From the NCBI RefSeq assembly GCF_052113225.1, contig NZ_JBFRCT010000006.1, forward strand, positions 1 to 64,000: DNA of 64,000 nt, in the 5' to 3' direction. The first letter of the stretch is position 1; every line of letters begins with the position of its first letter. Origin of the DNA: Pristimantibacillus sp052113225. Lineage in GTDB: Bacteria; Bacillota; Bacilli; Paenibacillales; Paenibacillaceae. Below, piece by piece: positions 25,005-34,200 of the stretch. The translations under genes were made by a program, and so were the position numbers. Below the pieces are notes generated by a model. It was not told the origin of the DNA and ran no database searches. It saw nothing but the letters and a program-made list of their open reading frames with translations.

Positions 25005-25019
25005 TGGAAACGTTTCAAA
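25005..25019. promoter_or_regulatory. LacI-type operator 3, in the transporter leader
   Basis: TGGAAACGTTTCAAA, matching the core of the other operators, 25 bases before the TTG start of the first permease. Confidence 0.78.
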
Positions 25020-25043
25020 TTAATCGAAAGTGAGGCAAATCCA

Positions 25044-25952
25044 TTGAAGTCTAGACGTTTAAAATCGATTCTGAACAATTATCAGCTTTACCTTTTTTTG
25101 CTGCCCACTCTTTTGTACTTTGCAATTTTCGCTTACTGGCCAATGTATGGGGTCATTATCGCTTTTAAAGATTTCTCTGTTACGAAGGGGATCTTGGGAA
25201 GTCCATGGGTAGGGTTTGAGCATTTTGAGCGATTCTTTACTTCCTATAACTTTAAAGAGTTGATTGCCAATACGCTCGGACTCAGCGTACTTGGGCTTAT
25301 TGTAACTTTCCCGCTGCCTATTATCCTTGCCTTAATGTTGAATCAAGTGTCGAATTTCCGATTTAAGAAGTTCGTTCAGACAACGGTTTACGCTCCATTC
25401 TTTATTTCAACTGTTGTTTTGTCAGGGATGATTCTGGTGTTCCTCTCACAGACGGGGATTATCAATCAGGCCATCGTACATTTGACCGGTAATGACCCCA
25501 TTTTGTTTATGACTCAACCGGAGTATTTTAAAGCCATTTACATTTTATCTGATGTCTGGCAAGGAACGGGATTCAGTGCCATTGTTTATCTAGCAGCTCT
25601 GGCAGGGGTGAATCCAGAAATTCATGAAGCAGCCATCGTGGATGGCGCTACGAAGTGGCAGCGCATCTTGAATGTCGATTTACCTTCGATTATGCCTACG
25701 GCAATTATTTTGTTGATTCTCGCAGTAGGAAATGTAATGGGTGTTGGTTTCGAGAAGGCTTATCTATTGCAGACACCGACTAATTTACCGAGCTCTGAAA
25801 TCATATCGACCTATGTTTACAAGGTGGGTCTGAAGCAATCTCAGTATAGCTTCTCCGCTGCTGTAGGTTTATTTAACTCGGTTATTAATCTTGTTCTACT
25901 CTTAACCGTTAACAAAGCCGCCAAAAAAATGTCAAATACAAGTTTATTCTAG
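25044..25952 (+). CDS. sugar ABC transporter permease, LplB type (fructan locus)
   Basis: 302 residues, six predicted membrane helices. The start YQLYLFLLPTLLYFAIFAYWPMYG and the EAA loop EAAIVDGATKWQRILNVDLP are family hallmarks of LplB-like permeases that import oligosaccharides. TTG start with GAGGC before it. It forms the channel with the permease that begins 13 bases later; the binding protein follows, and no ATPase is encoded in the locus. Confidence 0.92.
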   Translation: MKSRRLKSILNNYQLYLFLLPTLLYFAIFAYWPMYGVIIAFKDFSVTKGILGSPWVGFEHFERFFTSYNFKELIANTLGLSVLGLIVTFPLPIILALMLNQVSNFRFKKFVQTTVYAPFFISTVVLSGMILVFLSQTGIINQAIVHLTGNDPILFMTQPEYFKAIYILSDVWQGTGFSAIVYLAALAGVNPEIHEAAIVDGATKWQRILNVDLPSIMPTAIILLILAVGNVMGVGFEKAYLLQTPTNLPSSEIISTYVYKVGLKQSQYSFSAAVGLFNSVINLVLLLTVNKAAKKMSNTSLF

Positions 25953-25964
25953 GAGGGACGAACC

Positions 25965-26870
25965 GTGTCCGTCGGTCAGACAAAATCATTAAGGTCTCGA
26001 AACGATCTAATATTCGACATCTTGAACTATTTCGTTTTATCGGTAATTGCGTTAATTGTGTTGTACCCTTTGTATTTCGTCTTTATCGCTTCTATAAGTA
26101 ATCCCACAACGGTCCTAAATGGTGAGATGTGGATTTGGCCAAAAGGCATTACGATGGAAGGTTACTTGCGCATTTTTAAAGAGGAAAGCATCTGGAGAGG
26201 GTATGAGAATACCATTTTGTATACGAGCGTGGGGACCATTATTAATGTTACGTTCACAGTCCTTGCAGGATATGCGTTATCGCGCAGAGATTTATATGGG
26301 CGTAATACCATTATGATTTACCTGCTTATCACGATGTTCTTTTCTGGTGGGTTGATTCCCACTTATCTGGTTGTAAAGAAGTTGCACTTGATTAATACGA
26401 TGTGGGCACTGATTCTACCTAAGGCAGTTTCCCTCTTTAATGTCATCATAGCACGGTCTTTTTTCCAAGATACGATTCCGAATGAACTTCTAGAGCAGGC
26501 TAAGATTGATGGGTGTTCGGATATTACGTTTTTTGCCAGAATCGTATTTCCGCTTTCTAAGGCTATTATTGCTGTGTTGGCGTTGTTCTACGCCGTCGGT
26601 TACTGGAATTCGTTCTTCGATGCGCTTATTTATCTGGGAGACGAGAAAAAGTACCCGCTGCAGCTGGTACTGCGCAACATTCTTGTCATTCAAAATGAGC
26701 TGGCAAGCCAATTTGTTACTGATGTTGAATCGGCGGAAGTCCAGCAGCGCGTAGCTAGTTTGCTAAAGTATGGCGTAATCGTTATTGCTTCACTGCCGTT
26801 GCTGGTCGTATATCCGTTTATACAGCGTTATTTTGTCAAAGGCGTTATGATCGGCAGCGTGAAAGGATAA
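25965..26870 (+). CDS. sugar ABC transporter permease, YtcP type (fructan locus)
   Basis: 301 residues, six predicted membrane helices. EAA loop LLEQAKIDGCSDITFFARIVFPLSKAI (given here only in part: EQAKIDGCSD) and the family C-terminus QRYFVKGVMIGSVKG. GTG start behind GGAGGGACG. Second half of the heterodimeric channel with the permease upstream. Confidence 0.92.
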   Translation: MSVGQTKSLRSRNDLIFDILNYFVLSVIALIVLYPLYFVFIASISNPTTVLNGEMWIWPKGITMEGYLRIFKEESIWRGYENTILYTSVGTIINVTFTVLAGYALSRRDLYGRNTIMIYLLITMFFSGGLIPTYLVVKKLHLINTMWALILPKAVSLFNVIIARSFFQDTIPNELLEQAKIDGCSDITFFARIVFPLSKAIIAVLALFYAVGYWNSFFDALIYLGDEKKYPLQLVLRNILVIQNELASQFVTDVESAEVQQRVASLLKYGVIVIASLPLLVVYPFIQRYFVKGVMIGSVKG

Positions 26871-26992
26871 TTAAAGCAAAGCCGACATTAATGAAGATCA
26901 TCATGCTAAGGAGGTGGTCAATGTAAGAATAACTTTGGTGAGCGAATTTTAAGGGCGGTTGTTCTAAAAAAGAAAAAACGGGAGGAATTGAA

Positions 26993-28612
26993 ATGAAAAG
27001 AAGGTATGCTTCAACCTTATTTCTGTTAGTTTCTGCAAGCCTGGTATTTACAGCATGTGGCAAGTCTTCAAATGATCCGAAATCTTCTTCGTCCAAAAAT
27101 GGCAATGCAACCACGGTAAACGATATCAACTTGACAGGGTATCCAATTGTGCAGGATAAAGTTTCGCTTACATTTGTATCTCCTAAAAATCCGTTAGCCC
27201 CGAGCTTCGAAGACATGACCATTTTCAAGAACCTTGAAACGCAATCGAATGTTCATATCGAATGGAATAATATTGCGAGCGACGGTTATCAAGAAAAGAA
27301 GAATCTTCTCTTGGCTACAGATGATCTTCCAGATGCTTTCTATAATGCACAATTCTCTGACTACGACTTAATTAAATATGGCAGCGAGGGAACCATTATT
27401 CCTCTGGAAAACTTGATCGACAAGTACATGCCTAACCTGAAGAAGCTGTTCGAGACTCGCCCTGATTTGAAAGCTGTGGTAACGGCGCCTGACGGGCATA
27501 TTTACTCCTTGCCATATGCGGAAGAAATGAACCTGATCAGCATGCCTAATCAGATGTTCATTAATAAGAAATGGTTGGATCAGTTAGGTCTGCCGGTACC
27601 TACTACGCTGCAAGAGTATCATGATGCATTAAAAGCATTCAAAGATAACAATGTAAACGGAAAGGGAACCGTAATCCCTCTCTCTTGGTGGTTCCAAGGC
27701 TGGTGTGGGAATGAAGGAGACCTGCTGGGCATGTTTGGAGCGCCAGACGTGACAACGGACGATCACCGTATTGTAAAAGACGGAAAGGTTCAGTATTCGC
27801 TGGCTCTTCCAGAATATAAGGAAGCTATTGCTTACTACCATGAATGGTATAAAGAAGGATTAATCGATCCGGAGATCGCTAGTATGGATGCCGAGAAGTT
27901 GAAAGCCAAAGGTAAAACCGCTGATGAGACGCTTGGTTCTTTCATTTGGTGGGAAGGTCCAGAGGTTGTTGGGGAAGATCGAATGAAAGATTACGTGTTG
28001 ATGCCGCCTCTTAAAAACAACGAAGGCGAAGTCGTCATTGGCAAAACGAACTATTCCGAGTATTCCCGCGATTCTTTCGTTATTACAAAAGCAAACAAGC
28101 AACCGGAAATCACCGCACGTTGGGTTGACCAGTTGTATGATCCAAAAACGGCTATCCAAGCACATTGGGGACCGATTGGAGAAGTATACAAGGAAGAGAA
28201 CGGCAAACTCGTAAACCTGCCGGTTCCAGCTGGTACGACAGCTGGCGAATACCGCATTAAAGTGGCACCAGGCGGACCGACTGTGATTACGAACGATGAA
28301 TTTGGCACACTCGTCGATATGGAGCCGCGCGCTAAGCAACGGCTGGACGAACTGAAACAGTATTACTTCCCATATCAAGTGAAAGAAAATTATCCTTTCG
28401 TATTCTTCTCCGCAGAAGATCTGGACAAGATCAACCAAATCGAGACACAACTCAAAGAATATACAAAACAAATGAAAGCAAAATGGCTCATGGATGGCGG
28501 CGTTGAGAAAGAATGGGATGGTTACTTGAAGAAGCTAGACCAAATCGGATTGCAAGAGCTGCTCCAAATTTATCAAAAGGGCTATGACGATTTCAAGAAA
28601 AACAATACTTAA
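26993..28612 (+). CDS. extracellular solute-binding lipoprotein, LplA type (fructan locus)
   Basis: 539 residues. Lipoprotein signal (KRRYASTLFLLVSASLVF) with cleavage before Cys in FTACGKSS, then a Ser/Asn-rich linker. The mature part shows the family-1 binding-protein pattern GYPIVQDKVSLTF, QEKKNLLLATDDLPDAFYN and WLDQLGLPVPTTLQEYHDAL. It is expected to catch fructo-oligosaccharides at the cell surface and hand them to the two permeases. Ribosome site GGGAGG before ATG. A hairpin after the gene separates it from the hydrolase genes. Confidence 0.92.
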   Translation: MKRRYASTLFLLVSASLVFTACGKSSNDPKSSSSKNGNATTVNDINLTGYPIVQDKVSLTFVSPKNPLAPSFEDMTIFKNLETQSNVHIEWNNIASDGYQEKKNLLLATDDLPDAFYNAQFSDYDLIKYGSEGTIIPLENLIDKYMPNLKKLFETRPDLKAVVTAPDGHIYSLPYAEEMNLISMPNQMFINKKWLDQLGLPVPTTLQEYHDALKAFKDNNVNGKGTVIPLSWWFQGWCGNEGDLLGMFGAPDVTTDDHRIVKDGKVQYSLALPEYKEAIAYYHEWYKEGLIDPEIASMDAEKLKAKGKTADETLGSFIWWEGPEVVGEDRMKDYVLMPPLKNNEGEVVIGKTNYSEYSRDSFVITKANKQPEITARWVDQLYDPKTAIQAHWGPIGEVYKEENGKLVNLPVPAGTTAGEYRIKVAPGGPTVITNDEFGTLVDMEPRAKQRLDELKQYYFPYQVKENYPFVFFSAEDLDKINQIETQLKEYTKQMKAKWLMDGGVEKEWDGYLKKLDQIGLQELLQIYQKGYDDFKKNNT

Positions 28613-28636
28613 AGCAAGCCGGATAAAATAACGCAC

Positions 28637-28677
28637 AGAACAAACCGGAGCAATGCACTGTTGTTCCGGTTTGTTCT
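28637..28677 (+). terminator. hairpin after the binding-protein gene (attenuating or stabilising)
   Basis: AGAACAAACCGGA pairs with TCCGGTTTGTTCT, extended inward by CAA/TTG. It is followed by a mixed TTCCTG rather than a T-run, so it is at most a partial terminator. Such hairpins often protect the 3' end of abundant binding-protein mRNA. Confidence 0.65.
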
Positions 28678-28725
28678 TCCTGCAAGAGCAAGGCTTTTGC
28701 TTTCAAATGGAAGGATGAACACGAA

Positions 28726-30228
28726 TTGACAACTCATATCATGGATCAAAGATACCGACCGCAATTTCACTTTACACCGCAGGCAAATTGGATGAATGAT
28801 CCAAACGGAATGGTTTTCTTTGAAGGAGAGTATCATCTCTTTTATCAATATCACCCGAATGGGACCACCTGGGGACCGATGCACTGGGGACACGCCATCA
28901 GTTCGGATCTTGTACATTGGGAGCACATGCCGATCGCAATGAAGCCAGATCATAACGGTTTTATCTTCTCCGGAAGCATTATTGTAGATTGGAAGGACAG
29001 CAGCGGTCTCTTCGGTGGCCAACCGGGTCTCGTTGCCCTTTTCACTCAAGCAGACCAGTATCCGGACTCTGATCGTCCAAGACAGCGGCAAAGTTTGGCG
29101 TACAGTTCGGATAAAGGAAGAAGCTGGTCGATGTACGAGAACAACCCTGTATTAGCGAACGAGGAGCATACTGACTTCCGCGATCCAAAAGTATTCTGGT
29201 ATGAGCAGAAGCAGCATTGGGTAATGATCCTGGCTGCTGGCGATCGTGTTCAATTCTATACCTCTTATGACTTAAAGAGCTGGACGTTTGCAAGTGAATT
29301 TGGCTTGGAGGAAGGTTCTCATGATGGAGTCTGGGAATGCCCAGATCTGATCGAGCTGCCAATTGAGGGTTCAGATGGCCAGTGCAAGTGGGTGCTTATT
29401 CTCAGCATCGGAGATCATCCTGATTATACAGAGGGCTCCAGAACGCAGTATTTCATTGGGGAGTTCGATGGCAAAAGCTTTATAAACGACAACAATTCCG
29501 ACAGTATTATATGGCTTGATCACGGCCGTGATAATTATGCCGGTGTTACATGGTCGGATGTGCAACGTCCAGATCGTGCGAAGTTGTTTATTGGATGGAT
29601 GAGCAACTGGAAGTATGCCAATTTGACGCCGACACAGGAATGGCGTAGTGCCATGACGCTTCCTAGAGAACTACGTTTGCGCCGCACGCCTTATGGCATA
29701 CGAGTTGTGCAGCAACCTGTTCCGGAACTCCTGTTATTGAGAGAACAGAGTCAGGGGCTGCAATGGTCGGGTATTACCATTCGTCCCGGAGATAATCTGC
29801 TGGCAGGACTCAAAGGGGAAAAATACGAGCTGATTTGCGAAATCGAAGTTGGCTCTGCGGAGGAAATCGGGTTTAATCTTCGAACCTCTGATACTGAAAA
29901 GACTGTAGTTGGCTATCGTGGAGCTGAGAAAAGACTATTTGTTAATCGCTGCGAATCAGGTGAAAATGGATTTCATCATCAATTTGCATGCAGGCATGAG
30001 GTTCAGCTCGAACCTATTGAAGGTCGTATTCATCTTCACTTATTTATCGATCATTCTTCCGTTGAGGTTTTTGCTAATGATGGGGAGATTGTCATTACGG
30101 ATCAGATTTTCCCGGATCCTTCAAGCGTAGGCTTGGAGTTGTATACCTGCGGCGGTGAAGCAACCATTCATCGACTTGATTTTTATCCGCTCCAATCCAT
30201 CTATGCCTGTGAGCCGGTATCTAGTTAG
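28726..30228 (+). CDS. cytoplasmic GH32 beta-fructosidase
   Basis: 500 residues without a signal peptide. All three GH32 catalytic marks are present: nucleophile D25 in WMNDPNG, transition-state stabiliser D153 in FRDPKVF, and acid/base E204 in WECPDL. The C-terminal beta-sandwich ends with DHSSVEVFANDGE. It is expected to release fructose from imported fructo-oligosaccharides or sucrose. TTG start with AAGGA about 10 bases before it. A fructokinase gene follows 13 bases later, giving a direct route to fructose 6-phosphate. Confidence 0.93.
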   Translation: MTTHIMDQRYRPQFHFTPQANWMNDPNGMVFFEGEYHLFYQYHPNGTTWGPMHWGHAISSDLVHWEHMPIAMKPDHNGFIFSGSIIVDWKDSSGLFGGQPGLVALFTQADQYPDSDRPRQRQSLAYSSDKGRSWSMYENNPVLANEEHTDFRDPKVFWYEQKQHWVMILAAGDRVQFYTSYDLKSWTFASEFGLEEGSHDGVWECPDLIELPIEGSDGQCKWVLILSIGDHPDYTEGSRTQYFIGEFDGKSFINDNNSDSIIWLDHGRDNYAGVTWSDVQRPDRAKLFIGWMSNWKYANLTPTQEWRSAMTLPRELRLRRTPYGIRVVQQPVPELLLLREQSQGLQWSGITIRPGDNLLAGLKGEKYELICEIEVGSAEEIGFNLRTSDTEKTVVGYRGAEKRLFVNRCESGENGFHHQFACRHEVQLEPIEGRIHLHLFIDHSSVEVFANDGEIVITDQIFPDPSSVGLELYTCGGEATIHRLDFYPLQSIYACEPVSS

Positions 30229-30241
30229 GAGGTGAAGTGAG

Positions 30242-31117
30242 ATGTTGCTGGGAGCTATTGAAGGCGGAGGAACTAAATTTGTTTGTGGAATCGGTACTAT
30301 GGATGGTGAAATCTTAGAACGAATATCCATTCCAACCACGACACCTGAAGTGACTTTGGATGAGGCCATGTCCTTCTTTTCTAACAAAGGAATCGAGGCA
30401 TTAGGAGTCGGCACTTTCGGTCCTATCGATATAAACCCTCAAAGTCCTGCATATGGTTCGGTCACGAGCACACCGAAACCGTACTGGAGCGGATATCGCA
30501 TTCTGGATCATATAAAGCAAAGAATGGATATTCCGCTTGGATTTGATACCGATGTAAACGCGGCTGCCTTAGGCGAGTCCGTATGGGGGGCGGCAGCTGG
30601 ACTTCGTAACTGTTTATATATGACGGTTGGAACGGGAATTGGCGTGGGCGCGATTGTTGAAGGGAATCTGGTGCACGGCTTGATGCACCCGGAGATGGGG
30701 CATATCATCGTGAATCGTCATCCGATGGACAGTTATGCTGGAAACTGTCCCTATCATGGCGATTGTCTGGAGGGAATGGCATCCGGGCCAGCGGTAGAGA
30801 AGAGGTGGGACAGCAAAGCCATACAATTGGAAGCCTCTCATAATGCTTGGGAATTGGAGAGCTTCTATATTGGTCAGGCATTAGCAAACTACATTCTCGT
30901 TCTCTCGCCAGAGAGAATCATCTTGGGCGGCGGCATTATGAATCAAAAGCATCTGTTCCCGCTGATAAGGGAACAAGTGAAAAAGCGTTTAAACGGTTAT
31001 GTTGATCATCCTGTATTTGCTTCCGATTTAGAAACCTATATTGTTCCGCCTTTTCTGGAAGGTCGTGCAGGTTTGTGCGGCGCATTGGCTTTGGCAAAGA
31101 AAGCATTAATGAAATAA
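30242..31117 (+). CDS. ROK-family fructokinase
   Basis: 291 residues. ATP-binding start GAIEGGGTKFVCGIG, GFDTDVNAAALGE with the catalytic Asp, and TVGTGIGVGAIV. A zinc site is formed by HPEMGHIIVNRH and CPYHGDCLEGMASGPA. The match is to the GmuE/YdhR-type fructokinases that make fructose 6-phosphate. Ribosome site AGGAGGTG before ATG. It fits downstream of the GH32 gene. Confidence 0.92.
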   Translation: MLLGAIEGGGTKFVCGIGTMDGEILERISIPTTTPEVTLDEAMSFFSNKGIEALGVGTFGPIDINPQSPAYGSVTSTPKPYWSGYRILDHIKQRMDIPLGFDTDVNAAALGESVWGAAAGLRNCLYMTVGTGIGVGAIVEGNLVHGLMHPEMGHIIVNRHPMDSYAGNCPYHGDCLEGMASGPAVEKRWDSKAIQLEASHNAWELESFYIGQALANYILVLSPERIILGGGIMNQKHLFPLIREQVKKRLNGYVDHPVFASDLETYIVPPFLEGRAGLCGALALAKKALMK

Positions 31118-31188
31118 GCAGCGGTTGTTCTCTCCAACTATACATTGACAAGAGTCCGTATAGATGGGGGGAATTTACCCTTCTAAAA

Positions 31189-31202
31189 TGTAAGCGCTAT
31201 AT
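31189..31202. promoter_or_regulatory. cre-like site before the surface GH32 gene
   Basis: TGTAAGCGCTATAT matches the CcpA consensus TGWAANCGNTNWCA at 12 of 14 positions, 25 bases before the likely start. A TTGACA at 31145-31150 has no -10 box at a good distance. Confidence 0.45.
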
Positions 31203-31226
31203 TAGGAAAAAATGGGGGGTAGACTC

Positions 31227-34200
31227 GTGTTAAGAAAAAAAGCTCGTTCAAGGCTAATCCATTTGTTGATGTGCTCCTTCCTTTTATCGACAGGTCTTGG
31301 AAGCGGTGTTGGCAACGTCTATGCTGAAGAAATCACACCTGCGGATACTAGCGATGCGGTATCGACTTCTTCGGTATATGCAAATACCATCGAGAATGCC
31401 GGCTTTGAAACCGGAGATATGACGGGGTGGACTATTATCGAGGGAAGCGCATTCGGGTCAGACAGCGTATCTAATGAAACTATGTATTGGGCTGAAAACA
31501 TCCCTTATCAACAAGAAGGGACGTATCATTTAAATGGTTGGAAGGCCGAAGAAGCAGCAACGGGAAGGGTGAGATCTTCAACTTTCACCTTGGACGGATC
31601 TGGTTGGATTACGTTTATGCTCGGCGGAGGCAGACATACGGATCAGGAGTATATTGAGATCCATAATGCGGACACGGGCGAAGTGATTGCTCGTTACGGA
31701 AATACGGAGTGGAATGCCGACAACTTTCCTAATGTAGACCTTGGCTTGCGTTTAGCTAACCTGGTGAAGTATAAAGCCGATTTAAGCTCTTATATTGGTC
31801 AAAATCTGTATATCGATATCGTAGATAACGGAACTACCGATTGGGGACTGCTGTTTGCTGATTCCTTCAATACCTACTATGAGACAAAACCAAATGAGGG
31901 CGTTAGAGCCGATAATTGGTACGATTCCAGTGTGAAGGAAATTGAAAACCCTGGATTTGAATCCGGAGATATGAGCGGGTGGACCGTTGTTGAAGGAGAG
32001 GCTTTCGGTCCAGACAGCGTATCGAATGAAACGACCTACTGGGATGAGAAGATCCCTTATAACCAGGAAGGTCAATATCATCTGAACGGTTGGAAATATT
32101 CGGAGGATAAGACGGGGAAACTGCGATCGACGACGTTCAAACTAAGTGGAAGCGGATGGATTTCCTTTAAATTAGGCGGCGGTAAGAATACGGATTCGGT
32201 ACATATCGATGTTTATGATGCCAATACCAGTGAGCTAGTAGCGCGTTATGGGAACACCGAATTTGCTGATATTAATTTCCCTAATGTTGACAAGGGTCTT
32301 CGACTGGCTAATATGGTGCAGTATAAAGCGGATTTGCGATCGTATTTAGGCGAAAATCTATATTTTGAAATGGTTGATGAGGCAACAGCGGACTGGGGAG
32401 TTATTTTTGCAGACGATTTTAAGACCTATCTTACGAATACACCGACTGAAGGCGTGTTGGCCAAAAATCTGTATACTCCTGTTCGATACGAGTTACGCAA
32501 TCCTGGCTTCGAATCGGGTAGTTTGTTAGGCTGGACGGTTGTCTCTGGCGACGCATTTGGACCGAGCAGTGTCTCGAGTGATACGACCTGGTGGGCAGAA
32601 AAGATCCCATTTAACCAAGAAGGCAGCTACCATCTTGACGGTTGGATGTATGACGAGCAGAAGACAGGAGTCCTTCGTTCCTCTACATTCACTCTGGGCG
32701 GCTCAGGCTGGATGACGTTTAAGCTTGGAGGAGGCAAAAACACTGACCTTGTACATATTGACGTATACAATGCGGATACGGATGAGTTGATCGCCCGGTA
32801 TGGAAATACGGAATTTAAGGATGTCAATTTCCCGGATATTGATCAAGGCATGCGGCTTGCCAACATGGTTCAATACAAAGCAGATCTGTCTAAGCACCTT
32901 GATGAGAACCTCTATCTTGAAATTGTTGATAATGCCACTTCAGATTGGGGCATGATTTTTGCCGATGCTTTCTTTACCTATCATGAATCCGTTCCGACTG
33001 AGGGCGTATTAGCGACAAACTTAAACTCATCGACACCTGATATCATTGAAAATCCAGGCTTCGAAACTGGTGACTTAAGTGGCTGGACAGTGGAAGGAGA
33101 TGCATTTATAGATGCAGTGACGAATGAAGCTGGTTTTGATGATGATTTAAAGCCATTCGGTCAAGAAGGCACCTATCATGTATCTGGCTATGGCAGAGCA
33201 GACGAGCAGACCGGCACGTTAACTTCTAATCCCTTCAGGTTGGCAGGAACCGGCTTTATCCATTTTCTTTTGGGCGGCGGAGCTAATAAAAACCAACTCT
33301 ACGTGGCTCTAGTACGTGCTTCCGATCATTCTGTACTGATGAAAGTGACTGGAAGTCAGTCAGAAGCGTATACCCGAGTTAATTGGGATGCAACGCCGTA
33401 TCTTGGCCAGGAGCTATATATTCAAGTTGTGGATCAGGATCCGGCTGGACATATCAATGTCGATGATTTTCAGGTGAAAGGATCAGGATTAGTTGGCTAC
33501 TGGTCCTTCAATGAAGGACAGGGTACAACCGCTAACGATGAGGTTCGCAAGCAGAATGACGCGGTTCATTATGTATTCAATGATGCCAAGTATAAACCGA
33601 ACAGCGAACCTTTATGGAGAGACAGTATCGCCGGCAAGGGATTGCTTTTCGATGGATACTCGACTTGGATCGATAGACCTGCGAATGAAATCGCTAAACC
33701 CGCGGATGAAATCACCATAGAATCTTGGGTTGCACCAAGGTCTTATGAGTGGGGTGACCAAGGAAAACTTTCTGCGATTGTCAATCAATATGACAGTGAT
33801 AACCGCACCGGTTACATTTTGGGGATGGGCCGTCATGGAGAATGGTCGTTCCAGGTAGGAATTAACGGCAAATGGGCGGAAGTATGGGCAGCAGATGATA
33901 AGCCTCTCAAAAAATCCGAGTGGTCCCACATCGCTGCTACCTACAGCCGCACTGACGGGAAGTTAAAGCTGTACTTGAATGGTGAAGTGGTGGGTACAGC
34001 GACCGCTGAGAAGAAGTTGCCCATTTCCCCGGCGAACAAAGATTTTATGATCGGTAAAAATAACTCAGGCGTTTTGATTAACGGGGTCTTCACCGCCAAT
34101 ATGTTTAACGGCATGATTGACGAAGTGAAAGTGTATAATCGATCTCTCTCCCAAGGAGAAATTCAAAGCGACTACCAGGCCGTAACCTCCCGTTATGAAG

